From Streptomyces bottropensis ATCC 25435 (GTDB lineage: Bacteria; Actinomycetota; Actinomycetes; Streptomycetales; Streptomycetaceae), in assembly GCF_000383595.1 (NCBI RefSeq), contig NZ_KB911581.1, positions 7,275,519 to 7,339,518 on the forward strand: a stretch of 64,000 nucleotides of DNA, given 5' to 3'. The notes under the pieces were generated by a model. The model was given only the letters and a program-made list of their open reading frames with translations. It did no database searches and was not told the DNA's origin. A program made the translations under genes and the position numbers. The first letter of the stretch is position 1. Each line of letters begins with the position of its first letter. Below are positions 41,148-52,388 of the stretch, piece by piece.

Positions 41148-42779
41148 GTGCGCGACGTGATCCGTGACGCCCCGGCGCCGACCCGCCGGGCGCTCCTGAA
41201 GTACTCCGGCGCGCTGGGCGCGGCGGCCGCCGTCTCCTCGTCGCTGGCCGCCTGTTCGGCCGGGCCGGAGTCCACCAACGACACCGGTGACGGTGGGAGC
41301 GGCGGGAACGGCACCCTGACCGCCGTCATCGGCTACGGCAACGACGGCAGCTGGGACCCGACACAGACCGCGTCGGCCTTCTGCATGGCCGCGAACAACC
41401 ACATCTACGAGGGGCTCCTCGACACGGACCCCCTCTCGCGCGAGCCGTACCCGGCGCTCGCCACGGCGGTGCCGACCGACACCGGCGCCACGTCCTGGAC
41501 GTTCGAGCTGCGGCCCGGCGCCACCTTCCACGACGGCCGGCCGGTCACCGCCGACGACGTCGTCTTCGTGTACGAGCGCATCCTCGACCCCGGCACCCAG
41601 ACACTCGCCAAGGGCTTCTTCGCGAGCTGGCTGAAGGAGGTCCGGAAGATCGACGCGCGCAACGTCGAGCTGGTGCTCAAGTTCCCCTTCCCCGACGGGG
41701 TCTCCCGGCTGACGCTGGCGAAGATCATGCCGAAGCACGTCTACTCCCGGCCCGGTGCCTGGGAGGACGCCATCAGGGGCAAGGCGATCGGTTCGGGGCC
41801 GTACCGGCAGACCGCGCACCACCCGAAGTCCAACACCACCTTCGAGGCGTACGCCGACTACAACGGGCCCCGCCCGGCGGCCTTCAGGAAGATGAACTGG
41901 CTGACCATCGTGGACGCGGCCCCGCGCGTCGCGAAGATCTCCGGCGCGAGCGCGGGCGCGCAGATCGCCGACAACATCCCGTACGCCAACATCGGGCAGC
42001 TGGAGAAGGGCGGCATGTCCGTCCAGGGCGGCTCCGGGATGAACAACCTCTTCCTGCTGTTCGACACCCGGCGCAAGCCCTTCGACGACGTGCGCGTGCG
42101 GCAGGCGCTGCACTACGCGATCGACCGCGACAAGATGATCGAGGTCGCGCTGAAGGGCCACGGAAGGGCGGCGAGCTCCTTCCTGAACGAACAGAACCCG
42201 AGCTACCGGCCGGCGAAGAACGTGTACGCGTACGACCCCGACCGGGCGAAGGCGCTGCTGGCGGAGGCCGGGGTGAAGAACCTGCGGATCGAGATCCTCG
42301 CGGTGAACGTCAGCTGGATCGTGGACTGTCTGCCGACGGTCAAGGCCTCCTGGGACGCGATCGGGGTCGGGACGACGCTGTCGCCGCAGGAGACCACCGC
42401 CGTCTTCACGAAGCTGGACCAGGGGCGGGACTACCAGGTGGTCGCCGCCGCCTCCAATCCCAACCAGTTCGGGCTCGACGCGGATCTGATCATGCACTAC
42501 AACTACGGGCCGCAGAACCTGTGGATGCGGTACGCGCGGTGGGCCGACCATGCCGTGGCCAGGAAGCTGTTCCGGGACATGGACCGGGCGACCCGGGAAC
42601 CGGACGCCGAGAAGAAGAAGGCGATGATCCAGGACTACATCGACATCGTCGCCGAGCAGGCCGTGCTCTATCCGGTCGTGCACAACGAGCTGATGACGGC
42701 GTGGAATCCGAAGCGGCTGTCGGGGATAAGGGCACAGCCCTATCCGGGGATCAACCTGCTCCAGGCCAAGTGGGTCTAG
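41148..42779 (+). CDS. Dpp/Opp-type ABC substrate-binding lipoprotein
   Basis: The protein has 543 residues from GTG at 41148, four bases after GGAGG. The N terminus has a twin-arginine motif (TRRALLKYSGALGAAAA) and a lipobox ending LAAC, so it is a Tat-exported lipoprotein. The rest is a family 5 binding protein (LTAVIGYGNDGSWDPTQTAS, then GLLDTDPLSREPYPALATAV and PDDVV-like VTADDVVFVYERILDP). It captures peptides, sugars or other solutes outside the membrane. It is the first gene of a five-gene operon whose last member is a lyase, suggesting that the ligand is broken down by that lyase. Confidence 0.92.
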   Translation: MRDVIRDAPAPTRRALLKYSGALGAAAAVSSSLAACSAGPESTNDTGDGGSGGNGTLTAVIGYGNDGSWDPTQTASAFCMAANNHIYEGLLDTDPLSREPYPALATAVPTDTGATSWTFELRPGATFHDGRPVTADDVVFVYERILDPGTQTLAKGFFASWLKEVRKIDARNVELVLKFPFPDGVSRLTLAKIMPKHVYSRPGAWEDAIRGKAIGSGPYRQTAHHPKSNTTFEAYADYNGPRPAAFRKMNWLTIVDAAPRVAKISGASAGAQIADNIPYANIGQLEKGGMSVQGGSGMNNLFLLFDTRRKPFDDVRVRQALHYAIDRDKMIEVALKGHGRAASSFLNEQNPSYRPAKNVYAYDPDRAKALLAEAGVKNLRIEILAVNVSWIVDCLPTVKASWDAIGVGTTLSPQETTAVFTKLDQGRDYQVVAAASNPNQFGLDADLIMHYNYGPQNLWMRYARWADHAVARKLFRDMDRATREPDAEKKKAMIQDYIDIVAEQAVLYPVVHNELMTAWNPKRLSGIRAQPYPGINLLQAKWV

Positions 42780-42780
42780 C

Positions 42781-43740
42781 GTGGTCGCCGTCCTGCGCGT
42801 TCTGCTGCGGCGGATCGCTCTGCTCGTTCCGCTGCTGCTCGGAATCGTGCTGTTCGTGTTCGTCGTCATGAGGTTCTCGGACGTCGATCCGGCGTCCGCG
42901 TTCTTCCAGGGGGCGAACCCCACACCGGAGCAGCTGCGCGAGTTCCGGGAGGACAACGGTCTGCTGGACCCCCTGCCCGTGCGCTACGTCGGCTTCGTCG
43001 GCGATCTGCTGCACGGGGACATGGGGATCAGCGCGCTCACCCGGGCGCCCGTCGTCGATCAGGTCATGACCGCGCTGCCGCTCACCCTCCAGCTGACCTT
43101 CCTGGGGCTCGGCATCGCGGTCGTACTGGCCCTGCTCGGCGGGGTCACCGCGGCGATCCACCGGGACCGGCTGCCGGACCAGATCATCCGGGTGGTGTCG
43201 CTGACCGGGGTCGCGGCGCCGGGATTCTGGCTGGCGCTGCTGATGATCCAGTACCTGGCGGTGGACCTCGGCTGGTTCCCGACCGGCGGGTACGTCAATC
43301 CGGCGGACTCCTTCACCGGCTGGCTGCGGACGATGACACTGCCGGCGTTCGCACTGTCGCTGCCGGTGGCGGCGCAGCTCACCCGGATCGTGCGGACGGC
43401 GATGGTGGAGGAGCTGGACAAGGACTACGTACGGACGGCGATCGGGAGCGGACTGCCACCCCGGGTCGTGGTGGGCCGGAACGTGCTCCGGAACGCGCTG
43501 ATCAACCCCCTGACCGTGCTCGGGCTGCGCGTCGGCTATCTGCTCGGCGGCGCGGTCGTCATCGAGACGATCTTCTCCCTCCCCGGGATGGGCAAGCTGA
43601 TGATCGACGCCGTGAAGAACGGCGATCCGGCGGTCGTCCAAGGTGTCGTACTGACCACGGCCGCGGGCTTCGTGGTCGTGAACCTCGTCATCGACGTCCT
43701 CCATCTGCTGGTGAACCCGCGGCTCAGGGACGCGACGTGA
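42781..43740 (+). CDS. Dpp-type ABC permease (DppB-like)
   Basis: The protein has 319 residues from GTG at 42781, one base after the binding-protein stop. It starts with the usual LRVLLRRIALLVPLLLGIVL, has six membrane helices and a conserved EELDKDYVRTAIGSGLPPRV coupling region, ending in MIDAVKNGDPAVVQGVVL. It forms one half of the membrane channel of the importer. It is translationally coupled to its neighbours. Confidence 0.93.
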   Translation: MVAVLRVLLRRIALLVPLLLGIVLFVFVVMRFSDVDPASAFFQGANPTPEQLREFREDNGLLDPLPVRYVGFVGDLLHGDMGISALTRAPVVDQVMTALPLTLQLTFLGLGIAVVLALLGGVTAAIHRDRLPDQIIRVVSLTGVAAPGFWLALLMIQYLAVDLGWFPTGGYVNPADSFTGWLRTMTLPAFALSLPVAAQLTRIVRTAMVEELDKDYVRTAIGSGLPPRVVVGRNVLRNALINPLTVLGLRVGYLLGGAVVIETIFSLPGMGKLMIDAVKNGDPAVVQGVVLTTAAGFVVVNLVIDVLHLLVNPRLRDAT

Positions 43741-43753
43741 CGACGACAGAGGG

Positions 43754-45789
<2,036 letters not shown>

Positions 45790-45793
<4 letters not shown>

Positions 45794-46848
45794 ACGCGCT
45801 CGTGGAGGTCTCCGGCGCCCATGTCGTCCACCGGGCGCGCGGCGGCGGGGTGTTCGGCCGGGACCGGGTGTACGCGCTGACCGGCGCCGACCTGGTGATC
45901 GCGCCCGGTGAGACCGTGGGCGTGGTGGGCGAGTCGGGGTGCGGCAAGTCGACGCTGGCGAAGGTGCTGGTGGGCGTGGACCGGCCGACGGCGGGATCGG
46001 TCGCCTTCCGGGGCCGGGACCTGTGGTCCATGTCCCCGGCCGAGCGCCGTACGGCCGTCGGCCGGGGCACGGGCATGATCTTCCAGGATCCCTCGACGGC
46101 CCTGAACCGCCGACTGACGATCCGCCGGATCCTGCGCGACCCGCTCGACGTCCACCGGCACGGCACCCCGGCCGAACGGGAGAACCGGGTAAGGGAGTTG
46201 ATGTCCCTGGTCGGTCTGCCCCCGGCGCTCGCGGACGCGCTGCCCGGCCGGCTCTCCGGGGGCCAGCGGCAACGCGTGGCGATCGCGCGGGCGTTGGCGC
46301 TCGACCCCGAGCTGGTGGTGGCGGACGAGCCGACGAGCGCACTGGACGTCTCGGTGCGCGCCCAGATCCTCAACCTCCTGCTCGACCTGAAAGAACGCCT
46401 CGGCCTGGCGCTGGTGTTCGTCTCGCACGACATCCAGACGGTACGGAGGATGAGCGACCGTGTGATCACCATGTATCTGGGCCGGATCGTGGAGGAGACC
46501 CCGGCGGCCCTGGTCACCGAGCGCGCCCGGCACCCGTACACCCGCGCGCTGTTCTCGGCCACCCCCGGGCTGCTCGCCCCGATCGACCCGATCCCGCTGG
46601 CGGGCCCCGTCCCCTCGGCCACCCGGCCGCCGAGCGGCTGCCCGTTCCGTACGCGCTGCTGGAAGGCGGACGAGGTGTGCGCGCAGATCGTGCCGGACTT
46701 CTCGGCCGCGTCGGCCCCCGGGCACCGCTTCCGCTGCCACCATCCTGTGCAGGAGCAGGAGTCGACGCGTGATCTGGTCGCCCAGGCGGAGGCCGCGCCC
46801 GCGTCGCACTCCCCACGCGCTGTAGAGGACCGAGGGAGCCGACCATGA
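45790..46848 (+). CDS. Dpp-type ABC ATPase (DppF-like)
   Basis: The protein has 352 residues from GTG at 45790. It has Walker A GESGCGKSTLAKVLVG, signature LSGGQRQRVAIARALA, Walker B LVVADEPTSALD and HD switch VFVSHDIQTV, plus the oligopeptide-type C-terminal domain with a Cys cluster (GCPFRTRCWKADEVC). The C-terminal 40 residues are an extension. It is the second ATPase of the importer. Start and stop overlap the neighbouring genes. Confidence 0.94.
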
Positions 46849-47780
46849 CCGTCCCCGCCCCGCTGACCGGTGTCGTCCCGCCCGTCTGCACCCCCCTGAC
46901 ACCCGACCGCGAGGTGGACGTCCCCTCGCTCGTGCGGCTCGTGGACCATCTGGTGGCGGGCGGTGTGGACGCGCTGTTCGTGCTCGGCTCGTCGTCGGAG
47001 GCGGCGTATCTGACGGACGCGCAGCGGCGGCGGGTCGTGGAGTCGGTCGTCGGGCACGTCGGCGGTCAACTGCCCGTGCTCGCCGGGGTGATCGACATGA
47101 CCACGCCCCGCGTCCTGGACCACGTCCGCGCCGTGACCGCCGCCGGGGCCGAGGCCGTCGTGGCCACGGCCCCCTTCTACGCCCGCACCCACCCGGTGGA
47201 GATCGCCCGCCACTTCCGGCTGCTCGCCGCCGGTTCCCCCGTCCCCGTCCTCGCCTACGACATCCCGGCCGCCGTGCACACCAAGCTGCCCGCCGACGTG
47301 GTCCTGGAACTGGCGGCGGAGGGGGCGATCGCCGGCCTCAAGGACTCCAGCGGCGACCTGGCCGCCTTCCGCGCGGTCGTCACGGGCGCCCGTGCGAACC
47401 CCGCCCTGAGCGGCTTCAGCGTCCTCACCGGCTCCGAACTGCTCGTCGACTCCGCCCTCGCCCTCGGCGCGCACGGCGCGGTGCCGGGGCTGGCGAACGT
47501 CGACCCCGCCGGGTACGTCCGTCTCGACCGCCTCTGCCGCGCCGGCGACGGGGACCGGGCCCGCGCCGAACAGGAACGCCTGTGCGCCCTCTTCGGCCTG
47601 ACCGGCGTCGGCGCCCCGTCCCGCATGGGGGCCGGCTCCTCCGCGCTCGGCGCCTTCAAGGCGGCCCTCCACCTGCGCGGTGTCATCGCCTGCCCGGCCA
47701 CGGCGGAACCGCAGATCCCGCTGTCGGAGGCGGAGGTCGAGCGGATCGGCAAGTACCTGGCGGCCGCGGGGCTGTTGTAG
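46845..47780 (+). CDS. DapA/NanA-family aldolase or lyase
   Basis: The protein has 311 residues. ATG at 46845 overlaps the ATPase stop. It is a TIM-barrel class I aldolase with TGVVPPVCTPLTPDREVDVP, the Tyr-bearing motif VPVLAYDIPAAVHTKLP and the Schiff-base Lys166 in AIAGLKDSSGDL. The usual GxxGE substrate motif reads GSSSEAAYL, with Ser in place of the second Gly. Members make dihydrodipicolinate or cleave 2-keto acids such as N-acetylneuraminate. Because it ends an importer operon, a catabolic lyase acting on the imported compound is favoured over lysine biosynthesis. Confidence 0.88.
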   Translation: MTVPAPLTGVVPPVCTPLTPDREVDVPSLVRLVDHLVAGGVDALFVLGSSSEAAYLTDAQRRRVVESVVGHVGGQLPVLAGVIDMTTPRVLDHVRAVTAAGAEAVVATAPFYARTHPVEIARHFRLLAAGSPVPVLAYDIPAAVHTKLPADVVLELAAEGAIAGLKDSSGDLAAFRAVVTGARANPALSGFSVLTGSELLVDSALALGAHGAVPGLANVDPAGYVRLDRLCRAGDGDRARAEQERLCALFGLTGVGAPSRMGAGSSALGAFKAALHLRGVIACPATAEPQIPLSEAEVERIGKYLAAAGLL

Positions 47781-47801
47781 GCCCGCGCGGGCCGCGGACG
47801 G

Positions 47802-48533
47802 CTACGACGGCGTGCGCGCCGCCGCCAGCAGACGGGTCACGTCGTCCGAGCAGATCGTCAGGGCCGCCCCGACCGTGGCGAGCGCGTCCCGCTCGGCCGG
47901 GGTGTAGGGGCCGTCCGCCAGGGCGATCCGGGCGCCCTGGAGGAGGATCGCCTCACGGCCGGTGGCGGCGAGGTGGGGGGCGAGCGGGTCGAGGGCCTCG
48001 TGGAGCTCTATGGCGAGGCCGGGGCCGCAGGGTTCGCCGTGGACGCGGCCGGTGTCGGCGGCCAGTGCCTGGACCAGGGCGGCGAGCTGGTCCTCGGTGC
48101 AGTCGTCGAAGCCGGCGGAGCGGACGGCGGAGGCGGCCACCGACAGGGAGGCGCGGGAGCCGCTGCCGTCGGCCGCGAGGACCGCCAGGGCGACCGTGTG
48201 GACGGCGTCGCGGAGCATCGCGGAGAAGCGGGTGGTGGTCGGGTGGTCGAGGACGTCGATGGCGTAGTGGTGGCGGCAGGCCGCGCACTCCACCACGGGG
48301 CCCGTCTCGCCGCGCGGCAGGACCGGGACGCCCAGGAAGGTGAAGCGGCGGCGGCCGGTGAGGCGCTGGTAGTTGCGGTCGCCCCCGCAGCCCGGACAGA
48401 AGAACTCGCCGTCACCGACGCCCGTCCACGCGATCCGCGTCCCCATCACCCGCGACAGGCCGGTGGCACGGCTGGTGCACCCCACGCCGGCGAGCGCGGC
48501 GGCATCGCCGATCGGGTCCCGTCCTGGCAGCAC
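47802..48533 (-). CDS. Zinc-ribbon TerB-like protein
   Basis: The protein has 243 residues. GTG at 48533 is chosen because GGAGGTG lies just upstream; ATG at 48446 is a shorter alternative. After a variable N terminus it has two Cys pairs (FFCPGCGGDRNYQRLTGR and ECAACRHHYAIDVLD), a rubredoxin-like zinc ribbon, then an all-helical TerB-type domain (residues about 105-235) with ASAVRSAGFDDCTEDQLAAL and RIALADGPYTPAERDALATV. TerB proteins belong to the tellurite/stress-response family at the membrane. The specific role is unknown. Convergent with the lyase gene. Confidence 0.8.
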   Translation of the reverse strand: MLPGRDPIGDAAALAGVGCTSRATGLSRVMGTRIAWTGVGDGEFFCPGCGGDRNYQRLTGRRRFTFLGVPVLPRGETGPVVECAACRHHYAIDVLDHPTTTRFSAMLRDAVHTVALAVLAADGSGSRASLSVAASAVRSAGFDDCTEDQLAALVQALAADTGRVHGEPCGPGLAIELHEALDPLAPHLAATGREAILLQGARIALADGPYTPAERDALATVGAALTICSDDVTRLLAAARTPS

Positions 48534-48696
48534 GTGGCACCTCCGTAACTCCCCCACACGGCCCCTTGGGCGCGGGAAGTGCCCCCTCGGCAACATTGCC
48601 GCGCTTGGTGATGTTAGCCACATCCGTGAGGCGCAGTCAGTACTCCGGACGAGGCCTTCCCGCGACCTGCACAGGGTTTGGCCGGTAAACGACGGG

Positions 48697-48727
48697 GCCC
48701 CGCCCGCCGGAATCCGGCGAACGGGGC
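48697..48727. terminator. Two-part hairpin after leuA
   Basis: GCCCCG (48697-48702) pairs with CGGGGC (48722-48727), and an inner stem CGCCGG/CCGGCG (48705-48710 and 48714-48719) closes on a three-base loop. Located just beyond the leuA stop. T-runs follow on the plus strand and a short one on the minus strand. Confidence 0.65.
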
Positions 48728-48750
48728 TTTCGAACCGCCGGTCGGGCTGG

Positions 48751-50472
48751 TCAGCGGGCCGCGCGGTTGACGGCGGAGACGACCGCCTTCAGCGACGCAC
48801 GCGTCGTGTTCGCGTCGATACCGATGCCCCACAGGACCTTGTCCTCGATGGCGACCTCGATGTACGAGGCGGCCTGCGCGGAGGCGCCCTCGCTCATCGT
48901 GTGCTCCTGGTAGTCCAGCAGTCGCGCGTCGATGCCGATGCCCTGCAGCGCGTGGAAGAACGCCGAGATCGGGCCGTTGCCGGTGCCCACCAGAGTGGTC
49001 TCCGTGCCGTCCACCACGGCCTCCACGGTCAGCGTGTCCACGCCGTCCTTGTCGGTGGTCGACTGGTTGTTGCGGACCTGGACCCGGCCCCAGGGGTTCT
49101 CGGGGTTCGGCAGGTACTCGTCCTGGAAGACCGCCCAGATGTCGGAGCCGGTGACCTCGCCGCCCTCGGCGTCGGTCTTGGCCTGGATGAGCTTCGAGAA
49201 CTCGATCTGCATCCGGCGCGGCAGGTCCAGCTTGTGGTCGTTCTTCAGGACGTAGGCGACACCGCCCTTGCCGGACTGCGAGTTGACCCGGATGACGGCC
49301 TCGTAGGAACGGCCGACGTCCTTGGGGTCGATCGGCAGGTACGGGACCGCCCACTCGATGTCGTCGACGGTGACGCCCTTGGCCTTGGCGTCGGCCTCCA
49401 TGGCGTCGAAGCCCTTCTTGATGGCGTCCTGGTGGGAGCCGGAGAAGGACGTGTAGACCAGGTCGCCCACGTACGGGTGGCGCGGGTGGACCTCCATCTG
49501 GTTGCAGTACTCCCACGTGCGACGGATCTCGTCGATGTCGGAGAAGTCGATCTGCGGGTCGACGCCCTGCGAGAACAGGTTCATGCCCAGGGTGACCAGG
49601 TCGACGTTGCCGGTGCGCTCGCCCTGGCCGAACAGACAGCCCTCGACGCGGTCGGCGCCGGCCATCAGGGCCAGTTCGGCGGCGGCGACGGCCGTACCAC
49701 GGTCGTTGTGCGGGTGGACGGAGATGACGACGTGCTCGCGGCGGGAGATGTTGCGGCTCATCCACTCGAAGCGGTCCGCGTGCGTCGACGGGGTCGAACG
49801 CTCCACCGTGGCGGGCAGGTTGAGGATGATCTCGCGGCCCGGACCGGGCTGGTAGACGTCCATCACCGCCTCGCAGACCTCCAGGGCGAAGTCCAGCTCG
49901 GTGTCGGTGAAGATCTCCGGGCTGTACTGGTAGCCGAACTCGGTCTCGGGGCCCAGCAGTTTCTCCGCGTACTCCATCACCAGGCGCGTACCGTCCACGG
50001 CGATCTGCTTGATCTCGTCCTTGGAGCCCCGGAAGACGACCCGCCGGAAGACGGGCGCGGTGGCGTTGTACAGGTGGACGGTCGCCCGCTTGGCGCCCTT
50101 CAGCGACTCCACGGTCCGCTCGATCAGGTCCTCGCGGGCCTGGGTCAGTACGGAGATGGTGACGTCGTCCGGGACGGCCCCCGGCTCCTCGATGATCGAC
50201 CGTACGAAGTCGAAGTCCGTCTGGCCGGAGGCGGGGAAGCCGACCTCGATCTCCTTGTAGCCCATCTTGACCAGCTGGTCGAACATCCGGCGCTTGCGCT
50301 CGGGCGACATCGGGTCGATCAGGGACTGGTTGCCGTCGCGCAGATCGGTGGAGAGCCAGCGGGGGGCGACGGTGATCCGGTTGTTCGGCCACGTGCGGCC
50401 GGGGATGTCGACCTGCTCGTACTGCCCGTACTTGTGGATCGGCATGGACGTGGGCTGCTGGCGGTTCGCCAT
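48751..50472 (-). CDS. leuA: 2-isopropylmalate synthase
   Basis: The protein has 573 residues, the long-type LeuA of actinobacteria. It contains WLSTDLRDGNQSLIDPMSPE (catalytic Arg-Asp), HLYNATAPVFRRVVF, the metal-ligand HPHNDRGTAVAAAELALMAG and a C-terminal regulatory domain from about residue 430 with QVRNNQSTTDKDGVDTLTVE. It condenses acetyl-CoA with 2-oxoisovalerate in the first committed step of leucine synthesis and is feedback-inhibited through the C-terminal domain. A Leu-rich leader peptide precedes it (50551-50598), so leucine supply may also be sensed by translation. Monocistronic. Confidence 0.98.
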   Translation of the reverse strand: MANRQQPTSMPIHKYGQYEQVDIPGRTWPNNRITVAPRWLSTDLRDGNQSLIDPMSPERKRRMFDQLVKMGYKEIEVGFPASGQTDFDFVRSIIEEPGAVPDDVTISVLTQAREDLIERTVESLKGAKRATVHLYNATAPVFRRVVFRGSKDEIKQIAVDGTRLVMEYAEKLLGPETEFGYQYSPEIFTDTELDFALEVCEAVMDVYQPGPGREIILNLPATVERSTPSTHADRFEWMSRNISRREHVVISVHPHNDRGTAVAAAELALMAGADRVEGCLFGQGERTGNVDLVTLGMNLFSQGVDPQIDFSDIDEIRRTWEYCNQMEVHPRHPYVGDLVYTSFSGSHQDAIKKGFDAMEADAKAKGVTVDDIEWAVPYLPIDPKDVGRSYEAVIRVNSQSGKGGVAYVLKNDHKLDLPRRMQIEFSKLIQAKTDAEGGEVTGSDIWAVFQDEYLPNPENPWGRVQVRNNQSTTDKDGVDTLTVEAVVDGTETTLVGTGNGPISAFFHALQGIGIDARLLDYQEHTMSEGASAQAASYIEVAIEDKVLWGIGIDANTTRASLKAVVSAVNRAAR

Positions 50473-50505
50473 GATGCGTGGGCTCCTCGATGGTCCGGAA
50501 AGGAC

Positions 50506-50546
50506 GGCCGACGCAACGCCAGAGCACCGCGGGGAGGGGGTCGGCC
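50506..50546 (-). promoter_or_regulatory. Leader hairpin between leuA leader peptide and leuA
   Basis: GTCGGCC (50540-50546) and GGCCGAC (50506-50512) pair perfectly, just downstream of the leader-peptide stop. A smaller GGTCCGG/CCTTTCC-type stem follows nearer leuA. The arrangement fits an attenuator, though the structures are short. Confidence 0.55.
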
Positions 50547-50550
50547 TCGA

Positions 50551-50598
50551 CTACAGGCCCTCGCCGCGGCAGCTAAGGAGAAGCAGCCCGAAACGCAT
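50551..50598 (-). CDS. leuL: leuA leader peptide
   Basis: Fifteen codons reading MRFGLLLLSCRGEGL, with four consecutive Leu codons CTG CTT CTC CTT. CTT is rare in high-GC Streptomyces genes, as expected for a leucine-supply sensor. TAGGCT at 50614-50609 is a -10 box about 10 bases before the ATG, so the message starts almost at the leader peptide. The same peptide is found ahead of leuA in other streptomycetes. Whether it truly attenuates is not shown by sequence alone. Confidence 0.85.
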   Translation of the reverse strand: MRFGLLLLSCRGEGL

Positions 50599-50859
50599 GA
50601 TGCGGAGCAGCCTAGCCGAGCCCTCCCTGCCGCGCGGGGTCGTATCAGTATGCGGGACCGAGGAACCGATCCGGACAAAAGGTGCGCAAGGCCACATCGG
50701 ACCCCCCTCCAGGGCGCGGGGAACCGCGACGAGAACCCCCGCGAACGGAACCCCCGCCCTCGACCCTCAGTAACACGGCGGTGACGATTCGCAACCCATA
50801 CGGCGACATTTCACCAATCATGGTTGCCCCTAGTGACATACCTCTAACGGAGTGCGATC

Positions 50860-51939
50860 GTGCGGAACATGACGACCAACGGGGGCCACGAGCCCGTCTT
50901 CTGCACCGTCGTACCACCCCACGTCCTCGACAAGCTCACCCGCGCCGAGGACCCCGCACTCGCCGACGCCGCGCGCAGGACCCTGGAGCGCGACGCCTTC
51001 GAGCGCACCCACCGCCGTCTGACCACGGTCATCGGCGCCCCGAGCATCGCCGCGCCCGCCGGGGCCGAGACGGGCCGGCCGCACCGCACGATCCACGACG
51101 CCCGCCACGGCACGGACCTGCCCGGCAGGAAGGTGCGCGGCGAGGGCGACGAGCCCGGCAAGGACGCCACGGTCAACCGGGCGTACGCCGGCCTCGGTGC
51201 CACGTACGAGCTGTTCTGGCAGTCCTTCGCGCGCGACTCGATCGACGGCAACGGGCTGCCGCTGGACGCGACCGTGCACTACGACCGCGACTACAACAAC
51301 GCCTTCTGGAACGGCGAGCAGATGGTGTTCGGCGACGGCGACGGCGAGATCTTCCTCGACTTCACCATCCCGATCGACGTCATCGGCCACGAACTGAGCC
51401 ACGGCGTCACGCAGTACACGGCGAACCTGACCTACTTCGGGCAGCCGGGCGCGCTCAACGAGTCCATGTCGGACGTCTTCGGCGCCCTCATCAAGCAGTA
51501 CACGCTCGGCCAGACCGCAGCCGAGGCGGACTGGCTGATCGGCGCGGGCCTGCTCGCCCCACGCGTCACGGGCACCGCCCTGCGCTCGATGAAGGCCCCG
51601 GGCACGGCGTACGACGACGACGTCCTCGGCAAGGACCCGCAGCCGGCGACCATGGACGACTACGTCCGCACGGGCCGCGACAACGGCGGTGTCCACATCA
51701 ACTCGGGCATCCCCAACCACGCGTTCTACCTCGTGGCCACCGCGCTCGGCGGCCAGGCCTGGGAGCGCGCCGGACAGATCTGGTACGACGTCCTCACCGG
51801 CGGCGAGCTGAGCAAGCAGGCCCTCTTCGTCGACTTCGCCACGCTCACGGTGAAGGCCGCGAAGGACCGCTACGGGCAGGGCGACGAGCTGACGGCGGTG
51901 CTGAAGGCCTGGGAGCAGGTGGGCGTGCGGACGCTGTGA
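50860..51939 (+). CDS. Protealysin-like M4 metalloprotease
   Basis: The protein has 359 residues from GTG at 50860, with GGAG upstream. No signal peptide. A short N-terminal region contains VVPPHVLDKLTR, the PPHxL-type motif of protealysin propeptides, and TVNRAYAGLGATYELFWQSF follows. The zinc site is HELSH (His177, Glu178, His181) with the second Glu in ALNESMSDVFGAL, and the active-site His occurs in NGGVHINSGIPNHAFYLVA. Thermolysin-type peptidases of this short-propeptide class lack secretion signals and may act inside cells or be released another way. An emfourin-like inhibitor gene lies 94 bp downstream, so protease and inhibitor come as a pair. Confidence 0.92.
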   Translation: MRNMTTNGGHEPVFCTVVPPHVLDKLTRAEDPALADAARRTLERDAFERTHRRLTTVIGAPSIAAPAGAETGRPHRTIHDARHGTDLPGRKVRGEGDEPGKDATVNRAYAGLGATYELFWQSFARDSIDGNGLPLDATVHYDRDYNNAFWNGEQMVFGDGDGEIFLDFTIPIDVIGHELSHGVTQYTANLTYFGQPGALNESMSDVFGALIKQYTLGQTAAEADWLIGAGLLAPRVTGTALRSMKAPGTAYDDDVLGKDPQPATMDDYVRTGRDNGGVHINSGIPNHAFYLVATALGGQAWERAGQIWYDVLTGGELSKQALFVDFATLTVKAAKDRYGQGDELTAVLKAWEQVGVRTL

Positions 51940-52033
51940 GGACGGGGATCGGGGGGCTCGGTGCATCGGGGAACCCGGTGCACCGCAGGACGCGGTGCTG
52001 CGGTCCGGTCCCGATCCGTACTAGACATGACCC

Positions 52034-52300
52034 ATGCGTATCGAAGTGCGGCGCACGGGCGGTTTCGCGGGCATCGAGCGGCACGCGGTGGTGGACACCG
52101 CCGGACGGCCCGATGCGGAGGAGTGGCGGGCCCTGGCCGAGTGCGCGCTCGCGGCCGACCGGGGCTCGCCGCCGTTCGGGGTGCCGGACGGCTTCCGTTA
52201 CGAGATCACGGTGGACGGAAGGACGGCGTACTGCGCGGACCCCGGGCTGACACAGGAGCAGCGGGAGCTGATCAGGAGGGTGCTCAAGGAGGGTGCGTGA
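52034..52300 (+). CDS. Emfourin-like protease inhibitor
   Basis: The protein has 88 residues beginning MRIEVRRTGGFAGIERHAVV. Such small proteins encoded next to protealysin-like proteases inhibit them (emfourin family). The fold is alpha/beta with GVPDGFRYEITVDG and a C-terminal helix QEQRELIRRVLKEG. It lacks a secretion signal, matching the protease. The start at 52034 has no clear ribosome site; TAGACA ends six bases before it, so a leaderless message is possible. A 7-bp hairpin (51959-51985) lies between the two genes. Confidence 0.8.
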   Translation: MRIEVRRTGGFAGIERHAVVDTAGRPDAEEWRALAECALAADRGSPPFGVPDGFRYEITVDGRTAYCADPGLTQEQRELIRRVLKEGA

Positions 52301-52388
52301 GCAGCCCGGGAGGGGCACCGAGGGCGCGTAACGGGCACTTCACCCTCGGGCGTTGACTTCCGTTACCAGTGGTACGGATGATCCGCCC

